Positions 6,457 to 6,752 of a stretch of 6,752 nt of DNA are shown here, piece after piece. A program made the position numbers and the translations under genes. The first letter of the stretch is position 1, and each line of letters starts with the position of its first letter. Where the stretch lies: the NCBI GenBank assembly GCA_005801395.1, contig SYDV01000301.1, positions 1-6,752 of the forward strand, given 5' to 3'. The stretch is from Planctomycetia bacterium. Lineage in GTDB: Bacteria; Planctomycetota; UBA11346. The notes beneath the pieces were generated by a model. It saw nothing but the letters and a program-made list of their open reading frames with translations, searched no databases and was not told the origin of the DNA.

Positions 6457-6523
6457 GTGACACTAAGGCGCAAAATGAAATCTTCGGACAGTAGGAAGAT
6501 TTCATTTTGCGGCTTAGTATCAC
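6457..6523. repeat. 67-bp near-perfect palindrome (29-bp arms, 9-nt loop)
   Basis: The left arm 6457-6485 and right arm 6495-6523 pair at 27 of 29 positions around the 9-nt loop 6486-6494. The inner 17 bp (CGCAAAATGAAATCTTC at 6469-6485) are perfect. Then come a G-G mismatch (6468/6512), 6 paired bases, a C-A mismatch (6461/6519) and 4 paired bases at the tips. Pairing stops abruptly outside. It lies between divergent genes, so it is not at the 3' end of either, and it lacks a T-tract. No target-site duplication is evident beside it. Candidates are a small non-autonomous mobile element or REP-like repeat, a hairpin in a leader RNA, or a large operator. Confidence 0.85.
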
Positions 6524-6585
6524 AGAAGTGTGGTGCTGCGGTAGTCCGCACTTTTCCCAGGGCCATCGGGCTTGAAGCTACGGGG

Positions 6586-6752
6586 GTGGATATCGCTCCC
6601 GCATCGCTTGGGATTTTTCGTCGTCGTTTAGCTGGCGTCGTATTGGCGATCCTGGTGGTGTGCCTTGGTGTCCCGGAATGGTTGACTCCAGTCGCACGAT
6701 GGGTGTCTGGAATATTCGCTGTGGATTTGGTGTCGTGGTTAGAACAAGCGCG
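6586..6752 (+). CDS. Unrecognised protein with an N-terminal membrane segment (5' fragment)
   Basis: This open frame runs off the right edge after 55 codons. From a GTG at 6586 it reads VDIAPASLGIFRRRLAGVVL (first residue Met in practice), then AILVVCLGVPEWLTPVARWV and on to SWLEQAR. Residues about 15-33 form a hydrophobic segment preceded by FRRR, as in an inner-membrane anchor with its N-terminus in the cytoplasm. GTG is the nearest start, with a weak GAAG 8 nt upstream. An in-frame ATG at 6475 would pass through the palindrome and is unlikely. The gene is divergent from the glycosyltransferase operon, with 182 bp between the two starts. I cannot assign a family from this fragment. Because the end is missing, the start and even the reality of the gene carry some doubt, but the continuous frame and positive-inside membrane pattern favour it. 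Confidence 0.55.
   Translation, partial: MDIAPASLGIFRRRLAGVVLAILVVCLGVPEWLTPVARWVSGIFAVDLVSWLEQA

Noticed and set aside
6404..6523. N-terminal extension of the small gene to an ATG at 6523
   Set aside because: The added 40 residues are encoded by the palindrome and the GC hairpin and do not look like protein.

Overview
The window looks like chromosomal DNA of a proteobacterium, most likely a gammaproteobacterium of medium GC. The basis is the set of protein families (WaaE/LgtF-type and GT4-type lipopolysaccharide glycosyltransferases, an AsnB-type amidotransferase, a MoxR ATPase), the tight ATG starts and the ATGA gene overlaps. The genus cannot be named from this sequence alone. The main theme is synthesis of a cell-surface glycan, probably lipopolysaccharide core or an exopolysaccharide.

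Left edge (1-766, minus strand): the first 51 codons of a MoxR-family AAA ATPase run off the window. They are preceded by a 174-residue HAD-superfamily protein that resembles GmhB/HisB-N phosphatases but has lost both aspartates of its catalytic DxD motif and one acidic residue of motif IV. It looks like a pseudophosphatase. A divergent gap of about 340 bp (767-1103) holds a purine-rich block followed by a pyrimidine-rich block that can pair imperfectly.

Middle (1104-4146, plus strand): a GT4 glycosyltransferase is followed after 1 bp by a 634-residue glutamine-dependent asparagine-synthase-like amidotransferase. The pairing suggests addition of a sugar together with amidation of a sugar acid, although a housekeeping AsnB role cannot be excluded.

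Right (4225-6403, minus strand): a three-gene operon faces the plus-strand pair tail to tail across 78 bp. It reads, in transcription order, an unrecognised acidic 84-residue protein, a second GT4 glycosyltransferase, and a WaaE/LgtF-like GT2 glycosyltransferase. Both junctions are 4-bp ATGA overlaps, which indicates translational coupling.

Right edge (6404-6752): a divergent intergenic region carries a short GC hairpin and a striking 67-bp near-perfect palindrome (29-bp arms, 27 of 29 paired, 9-nt loop). After it comes the start of an unrecognised plus-strand protein with one N-terminal membrane segment. No tRNA, rRNA, CRISPR array, transposase or complete insertion sequence was seen.
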